A stretch of DNA of 38,727 nt. Origin: Bacteroidales bacterium (lineage in GTDB: Bacteria; Bacteroidota; Bacteroidia; Bacteroidales; Muribaculaceae). Made by a program: the position numbers and the translations under genes. The DNA is taken from assembly GCA_900752535.1 (NCBI GenBank), contig CAADVV010000392.1, forward strand, positions 1 to 38,727. The letters are read 5' to 3'. Shown one piece after another: positions 24,921-33,469 of the stretch (position 1 is its first letter; each line of letters opens with the position of its first letter). The notes below the pieces were generated by a model. That model was not told the DNA's origin. It saw only the letters and a program-made list of their open reading frames with translations, and did no database searches.

Positions 24921-26243
24921 TTATATTTTTGAAAGTATGTATCTCATCTCGAACTCAGCAGACAAATAATCCTCTACTGACATATCTATTGAACTTTTAC
25001 TACATATTTGCTTGCAGAAGGCTCCGGATTCAATTAATTTTTGGGAACAAGGTCCCATACATAAAGGTAGTATTTTGCAATTGCGGCAGGCTTCATTATC
25101 GAAAGTGATAATACCAAGTCGAAAGTTTCTTCTTTTCATGTCCCACTCTAAATTGCCATCGTGGTTCAGATAACCTTCGCGGGTTTCATCCGACAAGGTC
25201 CTACCATTACATTTATGTATTGTCCCGTCATAATTAACAATGTAAAAATTATCTGAATCAGAAGGACAGGATATAGATTTCCGACGGAATATGCCGTGTG
25301 TAATAATAAAACCAGCTTTAACGAATTTTGTTATGGTATTTATCAGTAGTTCTCGTTGTACGTCATCAACAGCATCTCGGGTTTGCCAAACCCTTTCAAA
25401 GTGTATTGATATTTGATCTCTATTGATATCCTTGATGTCTGATAACAAGGAATCAAGATTCCTTAGAGTATTGTTGTCATAGTTTATACGCAAAGTAATT
25501 CTTGGATCATCCGAGTCCTTCGTATAAGGAATGCGGCTGGCCAATTTCATAATTGATGATACAATCTGTTCATATGTTCCACGATTATCATCTTTCCATA
25601 TACGGACATTATTGTGCTTATTCTTATCTCCATCTAATGTAATCTGAAAATAAGGATTCAGTTCTTCGAATTTTGAAATCATGCTATCGGATATAAGAGT
25701 AGCATTTGTTACAAAAAAGGAAGCAAAGGAGATACCTTTGTTATCGCACAATGCTTTTATGCCTTTAGCTAGAGGGTATCCGATGCGGTCGAAGTCTATC
25801 AGAGGTTCTCCCCCGAAAAAACCCAAACGGAATCGCCGTATTGAAGATTCTTTCAATTTCCGTTCAACATGTTTCAGTATGTCACCTATCACTGTTTGAG
25901 ACATCCTAGTGTTAGGCTTATGCGATTCATAGCAATACCAGCATTTAAGATTGCAGTCTTGAGTCGGGAAAACCATTAAATAAAACTGCTCTTGACCATA
26001 TTTTGCGTTGTTATATTCTTCTTTTATAAGATCCATTTCATTGACGCAGTCATCAATAATGAATCCCTTCTTATATAAAGAGAGGAAAGAATCGTGAGCA
26101 TAATTACGCAGACGGTCAATATCGCCTGATTGCAATAATGTTGCAATTGTTTGTGATACTCCGCAGAAAACATCTTTAAACGAGTTGTATAGTATCACAA
26201 AATTATTCTGAGGTATGATGATGTTATATTTACTTACCTTCAT
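24921..26243 (-). CDS. radical SAM/SPASM peptide maturase
   Basis: I start this 440-residue protein at ATG 26243 (MKVSKYNIIIP). The longer frame would begin inside the 26263-26303 hairpin. Residues 1-85 are probably the precursor-recognition region. Cys97-x3-Cys101-x2-Cys104 (DCNLKCWYC) binds the S-adenosylmethionine iron-sulfur cluster, and GGEPLI and related strand motifs follow. The C-terminal SPASM domain has Cys386, 389, 395, 399, 410 and 414 for extra clusters. Such enzymes install thioether or carbon-carbon crosslinks in RiPP precursors. The adjacent Cys-rich GG-leader peptide is the obvious substrate. The crosslink type cannot be read from the sequence. Confidence 0.93.
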   Translation of the reverse strand: MKVSKYNIIIPQNNFVILYNSFKDVFCGVSQTIATLLQSGDIDRLRNYAHDSFLSLYKKGFIIDDCVNEMDLIKEEYNNAKYGQEQFYLMVFPTQDCNLKCWYCYESHKPNTRMSQTVIGDILKHVERKLKESSIRRFRLGFFGGEPLIDFDRIGYPLAKGIKALCDNKGISFASFFVTNATLISDSMISKFEELNPYFQITLDGDKNKHNNVRIWKDDNRGTYEQIVSSIMKLASRIPYTKDSDDPRITLRINYDNNTLRNLDSLLSDIKDINRDQISIHFERVWQTRDAVDDVQRELLINTITKFVKAGFIITHGIFRRKSISCPSDSDNFYIVNYDGTIHKCNGRTLSDETREGYLNHDGNLEWDMKRRNFRLGIITFDNEACRNCKILPLCMGPCSQKLIESGAFCKQICSKSSIDMSVEDYLSAEFEMRYILSKI

Positions 26244-26262
26244 ATTAAACGTAAATATATAA

Positions 26263-26303
26263 ATGCGGGGTATGAGTAGATTCTCTCTTCTCATACCCCG
26301 CAT
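26263..26303 (-). promoter_or_regulatory. 14-bp hairpin between precursor and maturase genes
   Basis: ATGCGGGGTATGAG (26263-26276) pairs perfectly with CTCATACCCCGCAT (26290-26303) around a 13-base loop. On the transcript it is followed by TTATATATTTA, so it probably acts as a leaky terminator that keeps precursor mRNA more abundant than mRNA for the enzymes. It may also protect the 3' end of the precursor message. Confidence 0.8.
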
Positions 26304-26338
26304 CGTAAGTACTCAAAGAGCGGTCTGTTACAAACTCA

Positions 26339-26563
26339 TTACGGCTGAGTTGAAACACTCCCTCCTGTGGATGGCCGCTGTACTATAACGGTAGAGCTGC
26401 CACCATTTCCAGCACATGAATTGCCACATAAATTGCCGCAATTTGTACCACAGTTCATTCCGCAGTTGGAGCCACACTGGAGACTGGAAGTAGTACCTCC
26501 CTGAATCTCAAGCATTTCAGCTTCACTGAGAACGATTTCATTCAATAAATGGAATTTTGCCAT
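26339..26563 (-). CDS. RiPP precursor, GG leader and six-Cys CxxxC core
   Basis: A 74-residue precursor. Residues 1-23 form the leader (MAKFHLLNEIVLSEAEMLEI then QGG), with the Leu-x-x-x-Glu helix and Gly22-Gly23 that C39 peptidases cut. The predicted core of 51 residues holds Cys30, 34, 38, 42, 46 and 50, each exactly four residues apart, mostly in Asn-Cys-Gly or Cys-Gly context, then a Gly-rich bend and a Ser/Thr/Val/Pro tail without cysteine. This resembles the Bacteroidales GG-type rSAM precursor families. Six cysteines on a four-residue period imply serial crosslinking by the adjacent maturase. It is the first gene of the operon, with a 125-base leader. Activity (antibacterial, signalling or metal-binding) is unknown. 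Confidence 0.9.
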   Translation of the reverse strand: MAKFHLLNEIVLSEAEMLEIQGGTTSSLQCGSNCGMNCGTNCGNLCGNSCAGNGGSSTVIVQRPSTGGSVSTQP

Positions 26564-26686
26564 TTGAATTAATCTTTTTGTTCGACTTAGGTTGACTATC
26601 TCTTCCCATTTCTTTTACATTGTAATGGGGATCAATGAATGCGATGCCACAATGCCGGCTCTGTGAGCATCAGGTATGAATTCGAA

Positions 26687-27183
26687 GGCAAAGTTAATAA
26701 AATAAATTGTAACAATCATTATATTTGGGGAGAAAAATTTAAGCCCAACTGATTTTTAACATTTGAGCCTATTTGATTAACCAGATATTTCCGGTTGTAT
26801 ATATCTGTATGTCATTGTATTAAAACAGTCTTTCATACAAGACCAATGCATCTGCTATTATAATGCTTGTTGTATTTCTAATAGATTAGACCCGAATTCA
26901 ACCCTGTAAACAGATTCATTAACTCAAAAGCAGTCCCGATAAATGGATGTATTTTCACTTACCGAGACCGAGTTCTTCCGAAAACTGACCGACGGAGAGA
27001 ACGACAATCTGCACATAGCCTATAAGGAGTTTGTGCTTCAGGTCAGCGAGTTGTGCAACAAGGAGCCACGCAAAGGCTGCGTGATAAGCGCATTGCTCTT
27101 TGTGGAGGTGGAGATAAGCCACTTACAGACGGCGGCACAACGCCAAGAGGTCAATGACGCCCTCGTGTCGCTCATCAACAAAG
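26687..27183 (+). repeat. left copy of the duplicated rteC 5' region and divergent promoter
   Basis: This block matches 36299-36795 in the same orientation. From about 26888 through the first 80 codons of rteC the copies are nearly identical. Upstream, identity falls but blocks remain: GGCAAAGTTA, TAACARTCATTATATTT (26710-26726) and CTGATTTTTAACATTT (26749-26764). The distance from promoter box to rteC ATG is the same in both copies. The block holds no other gene. Confidence 0.88.
26689..26696 (-). promoter_or_regulatory. -7 box of the RiPP operon
   Basis: On the minus strand TAACTTTG with an upstream TTG about 18 bases away (ATTGTTAC). It sits at the edge of the duplicated block shared with 36299-36795, so the RiPP and subtilase operons start from related promoters. 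Confidence 0.7.
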
Positions 27184-27242
27184 TCTGTCGGTATTATTGT
27201 CAGACCTTCGGGAAATCAAACTTTCTCAAGTTTATAGTTTAA
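26943..27242 (+). pseudogene. truncated rteC copy
   Basis: The first 80 or so residues (MDVFSLTETEFFRKLTDGEN onward) match the intact rteC at 36555 with only a few changes. After SLINK the sequence switches to about 20 unrelated residues (VCRYYCQTFGKSNFLKFIV) and stops. The whole C-terminal DNA-binding half of RteC is missing, so it cannot act as a normal RteC. It could still make a short N-terminal fragment that might interfere with the intact protein. It is best explained as a scar of the recombination that brought the RiPP module beside the subtilase module. Confidence 0.85.
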
Positions 27243-27839
27243 CGCAAAATGATCGCCTCCATGAAAAGACTGATATGAGTTCGGCAATATCGCCTCCTTT
27301 AAACGGGTAGCATAGAATGTCGCGTCGCCAATATTCCAGTCCATCAAGGAAATTACAATCTATGATTTTAGTTGAGAAGAATGGCTCCTTTAATGATATT
27401 TTTCAAGGTTGTCGTCAGGAAAACTTAGCTGCTCAATGATTTACATTTAACAAATGCCTTATATCCTATTTTCTCATTCCTTCAGGAATAACAAGAGGGT
27501 TGTCGTTCAACGGATTCAAGAGTCCCGGATTTTATCAGTACCACATCTTTGAATTTCACTTCTGAACGAGTTGTGTTCATTACCCTCGCTTTTCGAGGAA
27601 GATTAAGATTATTAAAATTGTTAGCTTCATCATATTCATTTGACTTCTGAAGAAAAGAAGGATTCCTATTATCTGATGAGTTCATGATGTCGTCTATATG
27701 CAGGTAATCATACTTTTGAGAATTGAGTGGAGTGAGTGTAGATAATATTAAATAAGAGTGAGTCTATCCATATATGAAATAGATAGTAATGCGCTCGGAG
27801 AACAAGCCATCGAAAACAGGAGCACTATACTGCTATATT
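27243..27839. other. 600-base junction with probable gene remnants
   Basis: This stretch between the truncated rteC and the last lipoprotein gene has no confident gene. On the minus strand, in about 27240-27390, a frame reads FSTKIIDCNFLDGLEYWRRD, which looks protein-like but is cut by stops upstream. A neighbouring frame reads EQLSFPDDNLEKYH, suggesting a frameshifted remnant. A 67-codon frame at 27482-27685 is listed separately. Confidence 0.35.
27482..27685 (-). CDS. short hypothetical protein, doubtful
   Basis: A 67-codon frame beginning MNSSDNRNPSFLQKSNEYDE, Asn-rich at first and basic later (LPRKARVMNTTRSEVKFKDV). It has no signal peptide, membrane segment or known motif. The frame is open for several codons upstream of the ATG, and no promoter box is clear. 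It may be a small real protein at the end of the subtilase operon or a remnant of a decayed gene. I do not assign a function. Confidence 0.25.
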   Translation of the reverse strand: MNSSDNRNPSFLQKSNEYDEANNFNNLNLPRKARVMNTTRSEVKFKDVVLIKSGTLESVERQPSCYS

Positions 27840-28280
27840 CTAATGGTTCTCCTTAGATCCCAAAATAAGAATATAATTCTGTATCAATGGAATATCGCCA
27901 TAATTTAATGATACAGCGATATTTATCACACCCTTGGGCAATCCAGATACACTAAAATCTACAGTTTGTGATTTAAATGGATGTGGATCGAGCCAATTAT
28001 CAGGAGATAATAAAAACACAAACCGGTATACTCCATTTTCTAAATCACATTTAACAGAGGATATTGTCTGATTTTCTTGGATGCGATTCGTTATTAATTT
28101 AAAGAATGTCTTTTCATCTTCACGTTTTACAAATTCAACATAACTTTCATGTATCTCCTCATCTAAATAGTCTTTACCAATATATTGTGCCTGATATATA
28201 ATAGGCTCGTTATTTTCATTTCTACACGATTGGAACAGGATAAATACAGTAATTGTGAGCAAAAACAACTTGTAGTTCAT
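27840..28280 (-). CDS. small lipoprotein 1
   Basis: A 146-residue protein with a lipoprotein signal, MNYKLFLLTITVFILFQSC, where Cys19 is the lipidation site. The next residues, RNENNE, are rich in Asn and Glu, compatible with surface retention in Bacteroidetes. The rest is a mixed beta protein without a motif I know (VSLNYGDIPLIQNYILILG at the end). It is the last gene of the exported-protein operon, 93 bases after the previous gene and behind a hairpin, so it may be expressed at a different level. A partner or inhibitor for the subtilases is possible but not shown. Confidence 0.75.
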   Translation of the reverse strand: MNYKLFLLTITVFILFQSCRNENNEPIIYQAQYIGKDYLDEEIHESYVEFVKREDEKTFFKLITNRIQENQTISSVKCDLENGVYRFVFLLSPDNWLDPHPFKSQTVDFSVSGLPKGVINIAVSLNYGDIPLIQNYILILGSKENH

Positions 28281-28316
28281 CTCAATCTGAAATTGTTTAT
28301 ATAATATACTTAAACT

Positions 28317-28356
28317 AAAGCATAAGCATAACTATATAAAGTTACGCTTATGCTTT
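28317..28356 (-). promoter_or_regulatory. 15-bp intercistronic hairpin
   Basis: AAAGCATAAGCATAA (28317-28331) pairs with TTACGCTTATGCTTT (28342-28356) with one mismatch and a ten-base loop, 17 bases after the stop of the 225-residue lipoprotein gene. It is a probable partial terminator before the last gene of the operon. Confidence 0.65.
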
Positions 28357-28373
28357 TATTCGTGTATTGATGT

Positions 28374-29051
28374 TTATTCAAACCAATCGTTCATCTGCCA
28401 TGCATATTCAAAATACATATCCGTTGCAGGATTACCAACCCTGAAAGGTACATAGTATTTACCAACTTGTTGACCAGATACATTATATTCTATCACATCG
28501 ATAACGGTCTGAAGTTCATATACATCCCCATTTGCAGACTCTGATATTGCAACATATCGATAACCAGCTTTAGAGAGATCATTAGGATTCCATCCCGTAG
28601 GATAATCTGTTGGAAAAGTCTTCGTTGGAATACTAATGGTTGCACCATGAGGTATGGTAACTCGATTCCCAAATATATATCGAGTATACGGATAATATGT
28701 ATAGTTCTGGAGTGGATGAGTTTTGGGCAAATCTCGGAACATATATGTGCCGGTTTTCTGCTTTGTCATATTCGTATAACCGACAGCTTTGAGTACACCA
28801 CTAGAAGTAGAAGAACTGCGAGTTTGGTTTTCATTGTTTGCTTTTATGAAATCGTCATAAGAAATCAGTCCTTCATCTGATAATGGTGCTCTTGATGAGG
28901 CGGCACGAAAGATGTCCTCGGGAGTGTTATAAATCTCAACATCCTCAGTGCTTTGGAGTAAAGATTGCTCCGGTTCATTATTCTCTGTACAACTATAGAA
29001 GCACAGAGTCCACAGACTGACGAGCAGCCATAAAAATTTTGTTCGATTCAT
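28374..29051 (-). CDS. lipoprotein 2, hypothetical
   Basis: A 225-residue protein with a lipoprotein signal MNRTKFLWLLVSLWTLCFYSC (the last 20 residues shown end at Cys21). The following TENNEPE is acidic, as in Bacteroidetes surface lipoprotein export signals. Residues 40-90 are low-complexity and Ser/Thr-rich (TRSSSTSSG). The C-terminal half has many Tyr and Thr (YTYYPYTRYIFG) and looks beta-rich. I recognise no family. It starts 30 bases after the second-last subtilase gene, so it is certainly co-transcribed with it. A surface substrate, inhibitor or anchoring partner of the subtilase is inference. Confidence 0.75.
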   Translation of the reverse strand: MNRTKFLWLLVSLWTLCFYSCTENNEPEQSLLQSTEDVEIYNTPEDIFRAASSRAPLSDEGLISYDDFIKANNENQTRSSSTSSGVLKAVGYTNMTKQKTGTYMFRDLPKTHPLQNYTYYPYTRYIFGNRVTIPHGATISIPTKTFPTDYPTGWNPNDLSKAGYRYVAISESANGDVYELQTVIDVIEYNVSGQQVGKYYVPFRVGNPATDMYFEYAWQMNDWFE

Positions 29052-29081
29052 AATATTTATAACTATAGATTTTAACTTTGG

Positions 29082-30584
29082 TTATCTTGGAGTATTGATT
29101 AGAGCCTTTTCTGCATTGATGAGACCGTAACCGTGGCTTTTATTCCATGTGCCATTCTTACGGGTCTCATTGTAGCTGTTCGGCCCAACTTTTTTAGTAT
29201 TCTTTTCAATGATATCATTGACTTGGGTTACTGTCAGGCGAGGATTCCGTTCAAGTATAAGCGCTGCCAATCCAGCAACGTGGGGACAAGCCATTGACGT
29301 ACCTTTCCAAGAAATGGTATCATTATTTGGTATAGTTGATAAAACATCAACACCAGGAGCCACCACATCAAGCTTGTCGCCAGTTTGAGAAAACTCTGCA
29401 ATTGTTCCATTGCGATCTAAAGCGCCAACAGCAATAATTTTGTCATTGCAATTTGCCGGATATGCCACAGGGAATCTGTTCCCATCATTACCCGCTGCGA
29501 AAACTATGACACAACCTTTCCCTTCTCTCCCATACTTTAAAGCTTCTGCAATAGCCTCATTTATGGCTGGATGTTGCGTTGAAGATCCCCAAGAGTTGGA
29601 AATTACATCGACGCCATTTTTATAAGCCCAGATAAATCCATCCGCTCTCTTCAAGCGACAGTTCATTGTACCTCTTAACGAATTGCTGATGGAAACTATT
29701 TTGGCATCAGGTGCCACACCTGCGACTTGAATTCCATTGTTTCTAATTGCCGCAGCGATTCCGGCACAATGTGTTCCATGTGAACCATATAGTTTAGCAG
29801 GCGAAGCCCCTGATTCCGTGTCGAAACTCAATGGATAGATATTTTGGGCGATATCTATATGGTTAATATCCACTCCCTGATCAAGTATTCCAATCTTGAT
29901 TCCGCGGCCTGTTGCATATGACCATGCGCCACAGATGGAGATGTCAATGTCGTCATAATCGGGATTGTAGAGACCCCACTGCTGGATTACGAAAGGATCG
30001 TATGAGCATAAGGCATCATTCTCCGATGAGAAATCCGCTATGGCCTCTGCAAACTGTCCGGATTCGTACAGCTTGTTGGCGATATCCAGAGATGTGCCGT
30101 TTGTCGCGGTTGTCACGGAGAGAATATACCATAGCGGCATAAACTGATCCTGTGATACGATAGTGAGATTGTTTTCTCTGGCTGCTTTTTCCAACAACGT
30201 GTAATCCGCTGCTTTCTTCAGCTTTACATTCAGATAGGGAGTGATGGCTATATTGTCGCCGTTTTCACTTTTATAACACGGAGACACCATAGCGGTTGTT
30301 GAAACTCCTTTCAGTTTTGCCTTAAAGGAGACGGCTCCGGAATGAGATACGTTGTGTGAGTCATCCTCGCAAACGAGAACCCGGAATGAGTTGTCTTTAA
30401 TCTCCCTTACCACAGAGTATCCGGAAGACAACGACATTGGTGTCGATGAAGCGACAGCCACACTCATTCTGTCACTTACCTCCGTAAGAGGTATTTTCTC
30501 TCCCTGACAGTAATAGTAGGGAGAAGCGGCCGCAGAAGAAATACATCCTGCCACCAGCATGGAAATGAAGAAATACGCTTTCAT
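29082..30584 (-). CDS. secreted S8 subtilisin-like peptidase A
   Basis: A 500-residue exported serine protease. Residues 1-20 are the signal peptide (MKAYFFISMLVAGCISSAAA), and about 21-190 form the N-terminal propeptide, opening with SPYYYCQGEKIPLTE. The catalytic domain carries Asp235 (GILDQGVD), His269 (SHGTHCAG), the oxyanion Asn366 (FAAGND) and Ser430 (GTSMACPHVAG), so it should be active. It has no obvious C-terminal sorting domain and may stay periplasmic or leave by another route. It is a paralogue of the protein encoded at 31962-33461, sharing the opening (S/D-YYY-x-G-x-K-x-PL), the propeptide block MPLWY and most of the catalytic blocks. Operon partner of lipoprotein 2, 30 bases downstream. 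Confidence 0.95.
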   Translation of the reverse strand: MKAYFFISMLVAGCISSAAASPYYYCQGEKIPLTEVSDRMSVAVASSTPMSLSSGYSVVREIKDNSFRVLVCEDDSHNVSHSGAVSFKAKLKGVSTTAMVSPCYKSENGDNIAITPYLNVKLKKAADYTLLEKAARENNLTIVSQDQFMPLWYILSVTTATNGTSLDIANKLYESGQFAEAIADFSSENDALCSYDPFVIQQWGLYNPDYDDIDISICGAWSYATGRGIKIGILDQGVDINHIDIAQNIYPLSFDTESGASPAKLYGSHGTHCAGIAAAIRNNGIQVAGVAPDAKIVSISNSLRGTMNCRLKRADGFIWAYKNGVDVISNSWGSSTQHPAINEAIAEALKYGREGKGCVIVFAAGNDGNRFPVAYPANCNDKIIAVGALDRNGTIAEFSQTGDKLDVVAPGVDVLSTIPNNDTISWKGTSMACPHVAGLAALILERNPRLTVTQVNDIIEKNTKKVGPNSYNETRKNGTWNKSHGYGLINAEKALINTPR

Positions 30585-30599
30585 TGTTACTTTATTGAT

Positions 30600-31901
30600 T
30601 TATTGTTTAACTGCAATTTTATAGGTTTGCCCATTTATTGACAACAGGTATATTCCGTTTGCCTTTATGGGAATTTGTACAGTACGCCCATTGGATTCTG
30701 CACTATATACAACCTGACCGTCAAGGGAATACAGTGTAATGTGATTTCCATTGGATGCATTGTCAATGGATATCATTCCATTTAGGACAGTTATATTGTG
30801 GTTAGAATCTTTTATATCAGATACGCCACTGCTATTTCCGATAGTCATTACATTGCGCTGATTGACAACGATATCCCCATCTTCGGTGACGAGCGTTCCT
30901 TCCGGTATAATTATCGAATATCCCTCCTCAGAGACAAGAGGGGTATCCTCAAAATCCGCAGTCAATACCCAGTACTCGTTTTCTCTAGAAACAGTCGGAA
31001 CCACTTCTTTGACTATGAGGTTTTCATTCTCAATATAAAGCTGGATAAGCGGGTTTGCGGAAAGGGAAATCGGAAGGTCGTAAAAGAATTTTACTTCGCC
31101 AAGCACATCTGTGGGATGGTGGTCATAGAGACTGCACCAGATGTATTGGATTGGTTTCACCGGCTCTGCGTAACCACCTATGAAACTGACCACTGCTTCT
31201 TCATTGACAATATCCGGACGATATAGGGCGCTGATACTGCCCTCTTGCAATAGAATGGAATATCTTACTCCATTCTCGAAGTTTATTTTTTCTCCAAAAT
31301 CAATTCCGGCATAGCCAAGATTCCAATCCCAGCTGACATCACAGTCATATTCCCTTACAGGAACATTTTCGCGAAGCAACGTTGCTTTTCCGTTTTCGAT
31401 TGGTGCTGTTTCGACTCCAAAATAGAATCCTATGCGTTTGGCATTCTCTACAATTGAGCCTTCTTCTATAGATGGTCTGGCTGGCCCTATGGTAGCAGGT
31501 ACACTGAATTCAACACCGATTTCTTCGTTGGAAATATCTGGGTTACCCTCTCTAAAGATTACACCTTCTGGCACGACCAACCGATATGATTTACCTTTCG
31601 GGAGAATCAAGGGTGAGTCAAAGGTAATCACCGCAGTTCCTTGTGTTCTCTTTTTCCCAGTATAGTTGGAACACGACAAAACTCCTGTTTCTACTGGCTG
31701 TCCATCGAAAAATACTGTCGCAGTTGAGTTTTCAACGATTGCGATAGCCCCATCGAATGTAAATCCTATATCAACAATCGGATAACAGACCGGACGGTCT
31801 CCAATAGTACATTGCTCTGGAACCAGACCGGAGGCCAATCCATTCAATGCCGGCGCTATGGCCAGTATTAAAATCAGTCCTATGAGTTTACGTTTATTCA
31901 T
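30600..31901 (-). CDS. exported Ig-like protein with T9SS-type sorting tail
   Basis: I choose ATG 31901 (MNKRKLIGLILILAIAPALNG), because the 13 codons above it fall in an intergenic hairpin region. The signal peptide is followed by three tandem beta-rich domains of about 110 residues that share a pattern: a strand such as GKATLLRENVPV, then GKSYRLVVPEGVI, GVRYSILLQEGSI and GYSIIIPEGTLV. They look like Ig-like domains. The last 70 residues (ITLYSLDGQVVYSA..., GIYLLSINGQTYKIAVKQ) form a type A C-terminal sorting domain. It is likely carried to the surface by the type IX system. It lies between two subtilase genes, 15 bases before the second, so it may present or tether a protease. Confidence 0.75.
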   Translation of the reverse strand: MNKRKLIGLILILAIAPALNGLASGLVPEQCTIGDRPVCYPIVDIGFTFDGAIAIVENSTATVFFDGQPVETGVLSCSNYTGKKRTQGTAVITFDSPLILPKGKSYRLVVPEGVIFREGNPDISNEEIGVEFSVPATIGPARPSIEEGSIVENAKRIGFYFGVETAPIENGKATLLRENVPVREYDCDVSWDWNLGYAGIDFGEKINFENGVRYSILLQEGSISALYRPDIVNEEAVVSFIGGYAEPVKPIQYIWCSLYDHHPTDVLGEVKFFYDLPISLSANPLIQLYIENENLIVKEVVPTVSRENEYWVLTADFEDTPLVSEEGYSIIIPEGTLVTEDGDIVVNQRNVMTIGNSSGVSDIKDSNHNITVLNGMISIDNASNGNHITLYSLDGQVVYSAESNGRTVQIPIKANGIYLLSINGQTYKIAVKQ

Positions 31902-31916
31902 AATTAAGATGTATTG

Positions 31917-31955
31917 TGGGCTATGCCATAATAAGTACAACTATGACACAGCCCA
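31917..31955 (-). promoter_or_regulatory. 15-bp intercistronic hairpin after subtilase B
   Basis: TGGGCTATGCCATAA (31917-31931) pairs with CTATGACACAGCCCA (31941-31955) with G-U wobbles, filling the gap between subtilase B and the Ig-like gene. It is a processing or partial termination structure, like others in this operon. Confidence 0.6.
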
Positions 31956-31961
31956 ATTTTT

Positions 31962-33461
31962 TCAGTTACGGGGGGTATTGATGACAGCTTTATAGGCATC
32001 AATAAGGCCATAGCCATATTTAATATTCCATGTTCCGTAAATCTTATTGGTACTATAAGGAATACTGCCGACTTTCTTCGTATTCTTGGCAATAATCTCA
32101 CGAACTTTCTTTGCCGTCAATGATGGGTTTCTTTCGAGAATTAATGCTGCCAGACCTGCAACATGAGGACATGCCATAGAGGTTCCACTCTTCGTTGTTA
32201 CCTGATTATTCGGTATTGTTGACAGTATGTTAGTTCCCGGTGCGGTAACAAGCAGATTTGGGCCATAACATGAATCATCCGCAATACTTCCATCCTCAGT
32301 CATATTGGATACTGCGATAACATCTGGACTGTAGTCTCCCGGATAAGATATGTCATAGGTCGGATGCATCCATGTATAGTTGCCCGCAGATTTAACAAAC
32401 ACACAACCCTTGCCTTCACGCCCTTTTGTAACTGCGTTGTCAATGGCATCTTCCAACAAATCGTCAGGTTCGCACCACCATGAGCATGAAATTATATCGG
32501 CTCCATTTTGCCATGCCCAGTTAATTCCATTTGCGAGGTTGGTTTCCAAATTGGTCGCTGTTGACAGACTATTGCTGACAGACATAAGTTTTGCATCGGG
32601 TGCAACACCGACAACCTGTATTCCATTATTCCTGACCGCTGCTATTATACCTGCGCAATGAGTGCCATGAGCCCCATAGACTTTACTGGGAGATGTTCTT
32701 GTCTCCGTGTCGTAACTCTGAGGATAGATGTTGTCGCGCAGATCCTGATGATTCAGGTCAATGCCCTGATCAACGACAGCGACCTTTATTCCTCTTCCCG
32801 TAGCGTAACTCCACGCCTGACTTAATGAAATGTCAAGGCCTTCGTACTGGGAATTATACAATCCCCACTGTTCATATACGTTTGGGTCGTATGAGATTTC
32901 TATTGCATCAAACGTAAAACTCGGAAATGCAGATGCGAATTTCCCTGTCTCATAGATTGCATTGGCAATGTCAACCGCATTACGTCCCGGAGCATCCTTT
33001 ACTCGCAGATTGTACCATAAAGGCATAAAAGGATTCTGCTCTATGATTTCGCAGCCTTTCTGTTGCGCCACTGTCCGGAGAGTTGAATAATCTGCGGCGG
33101 ATTTGAGCTTGACATTGATATACCCGTTAGGTATAAGTTCGTTTCCGCTTTTAGACTTGTAACAGGGCTGAATGTTTACCGATGCAGAGGGATTTGCTGC
33201 AATGGCACGCTTGATTGTGGTGGATGAAGACAGTTCATACACCTTGATAAGACTGCGCGTGTCCGAAATTGTTTTGACAAGCGTGAACCCGTTTGACGGG
33301 GAGAGGGACACATTCTCTGTTTTGGGAGCAATCGACACAATCTGGGTCGCATCCTCGCTCAACGGCATTTTTGCGCCGTGATAGTAGTAGTAACTGTCCT
33401 GTGCCGACATTGATAACGACAGACAGAATGCTGCTACCATAAAAGTGATGAACTTCTTCAT
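31962..33461 (-). CDS. secreted S8 subtilisin-like peptidase B
   Basis: A 499-residue paralogue of the peptidase at 29082-30584. The signal peptide is MKKFITFMVAAFCLSLSMSA, the propeptide covers about 21-185, and the catalytic residues are Asp231 (VVDQGID), His265 (AHGTHCAG), Asn361 (SAGNYT) and Ser428 (GTSMACPHVAG). The substrate-binding loops differ from A (CSWWCEPDDLL against NSWGSSTQHPA), with two extra cysteines, so specificity probably differs. It follows the FISUMP gene by 8 bases. A tandem duplication with divergence inside one operon is the simplest origin. Role: extracellular or periplasmic proteolysis. Processing of a partner protein or peptide is inference. Confidence 0.95.
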   Translation of the reverse strand: MKKFITFMVAAFCLSLSMSAQDSYYYYHGAKMPLSEDATQIVSIAPKTENVSLSPSNGFTLVKTISDTRSLIKVYELSSSTTIKRAIAANPSASVNIQPCYKSKSGNELIPNGYINVKLKSAADYSTLRTVAQQKGCEIIEQNPFMPLWYNLRVKDAPGRNAVDIANAIYETGKFASAFPSFTFDAIEISYDPNVYEQWGLYNSQYEGLDISLSQAWSYATGRGIKVAVVDQGIDLNHQDLRDNIYPQSYDTETRTSPSKVYGAHGTHCAGIIAAVRNNGIQVVGVAPDAKLMSVSNSLSTATNLETNLANGINWAWQNGADIISCSWWCEPDDLLEDAIDNAVTKGREGKGCVFVKSAGNYTWMHPTYDISYPGDYSPDVIAVSNMTEDGSIADDSCYGPNLLVTAPGTNILSTIPNNQVTTKSGTSMACPHVAGLAALILERNPSLTAKKVREIIAKNTKKVGSIPYSTNKIYGTWNIKYGYGLIDAYKAVINTPRN

Positions 33462-33469
33462 GCTGTGGT

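Noticed and set aside
26244..26303. Upstream start of the radical SAM gene (MRGMRRENLLIPRIYIFTFN)
   Set aside because: Those codons are one half of the 14-bp hairpin and the linker after it; the ATG at 26243 has the better A-rich context and a normal family start.
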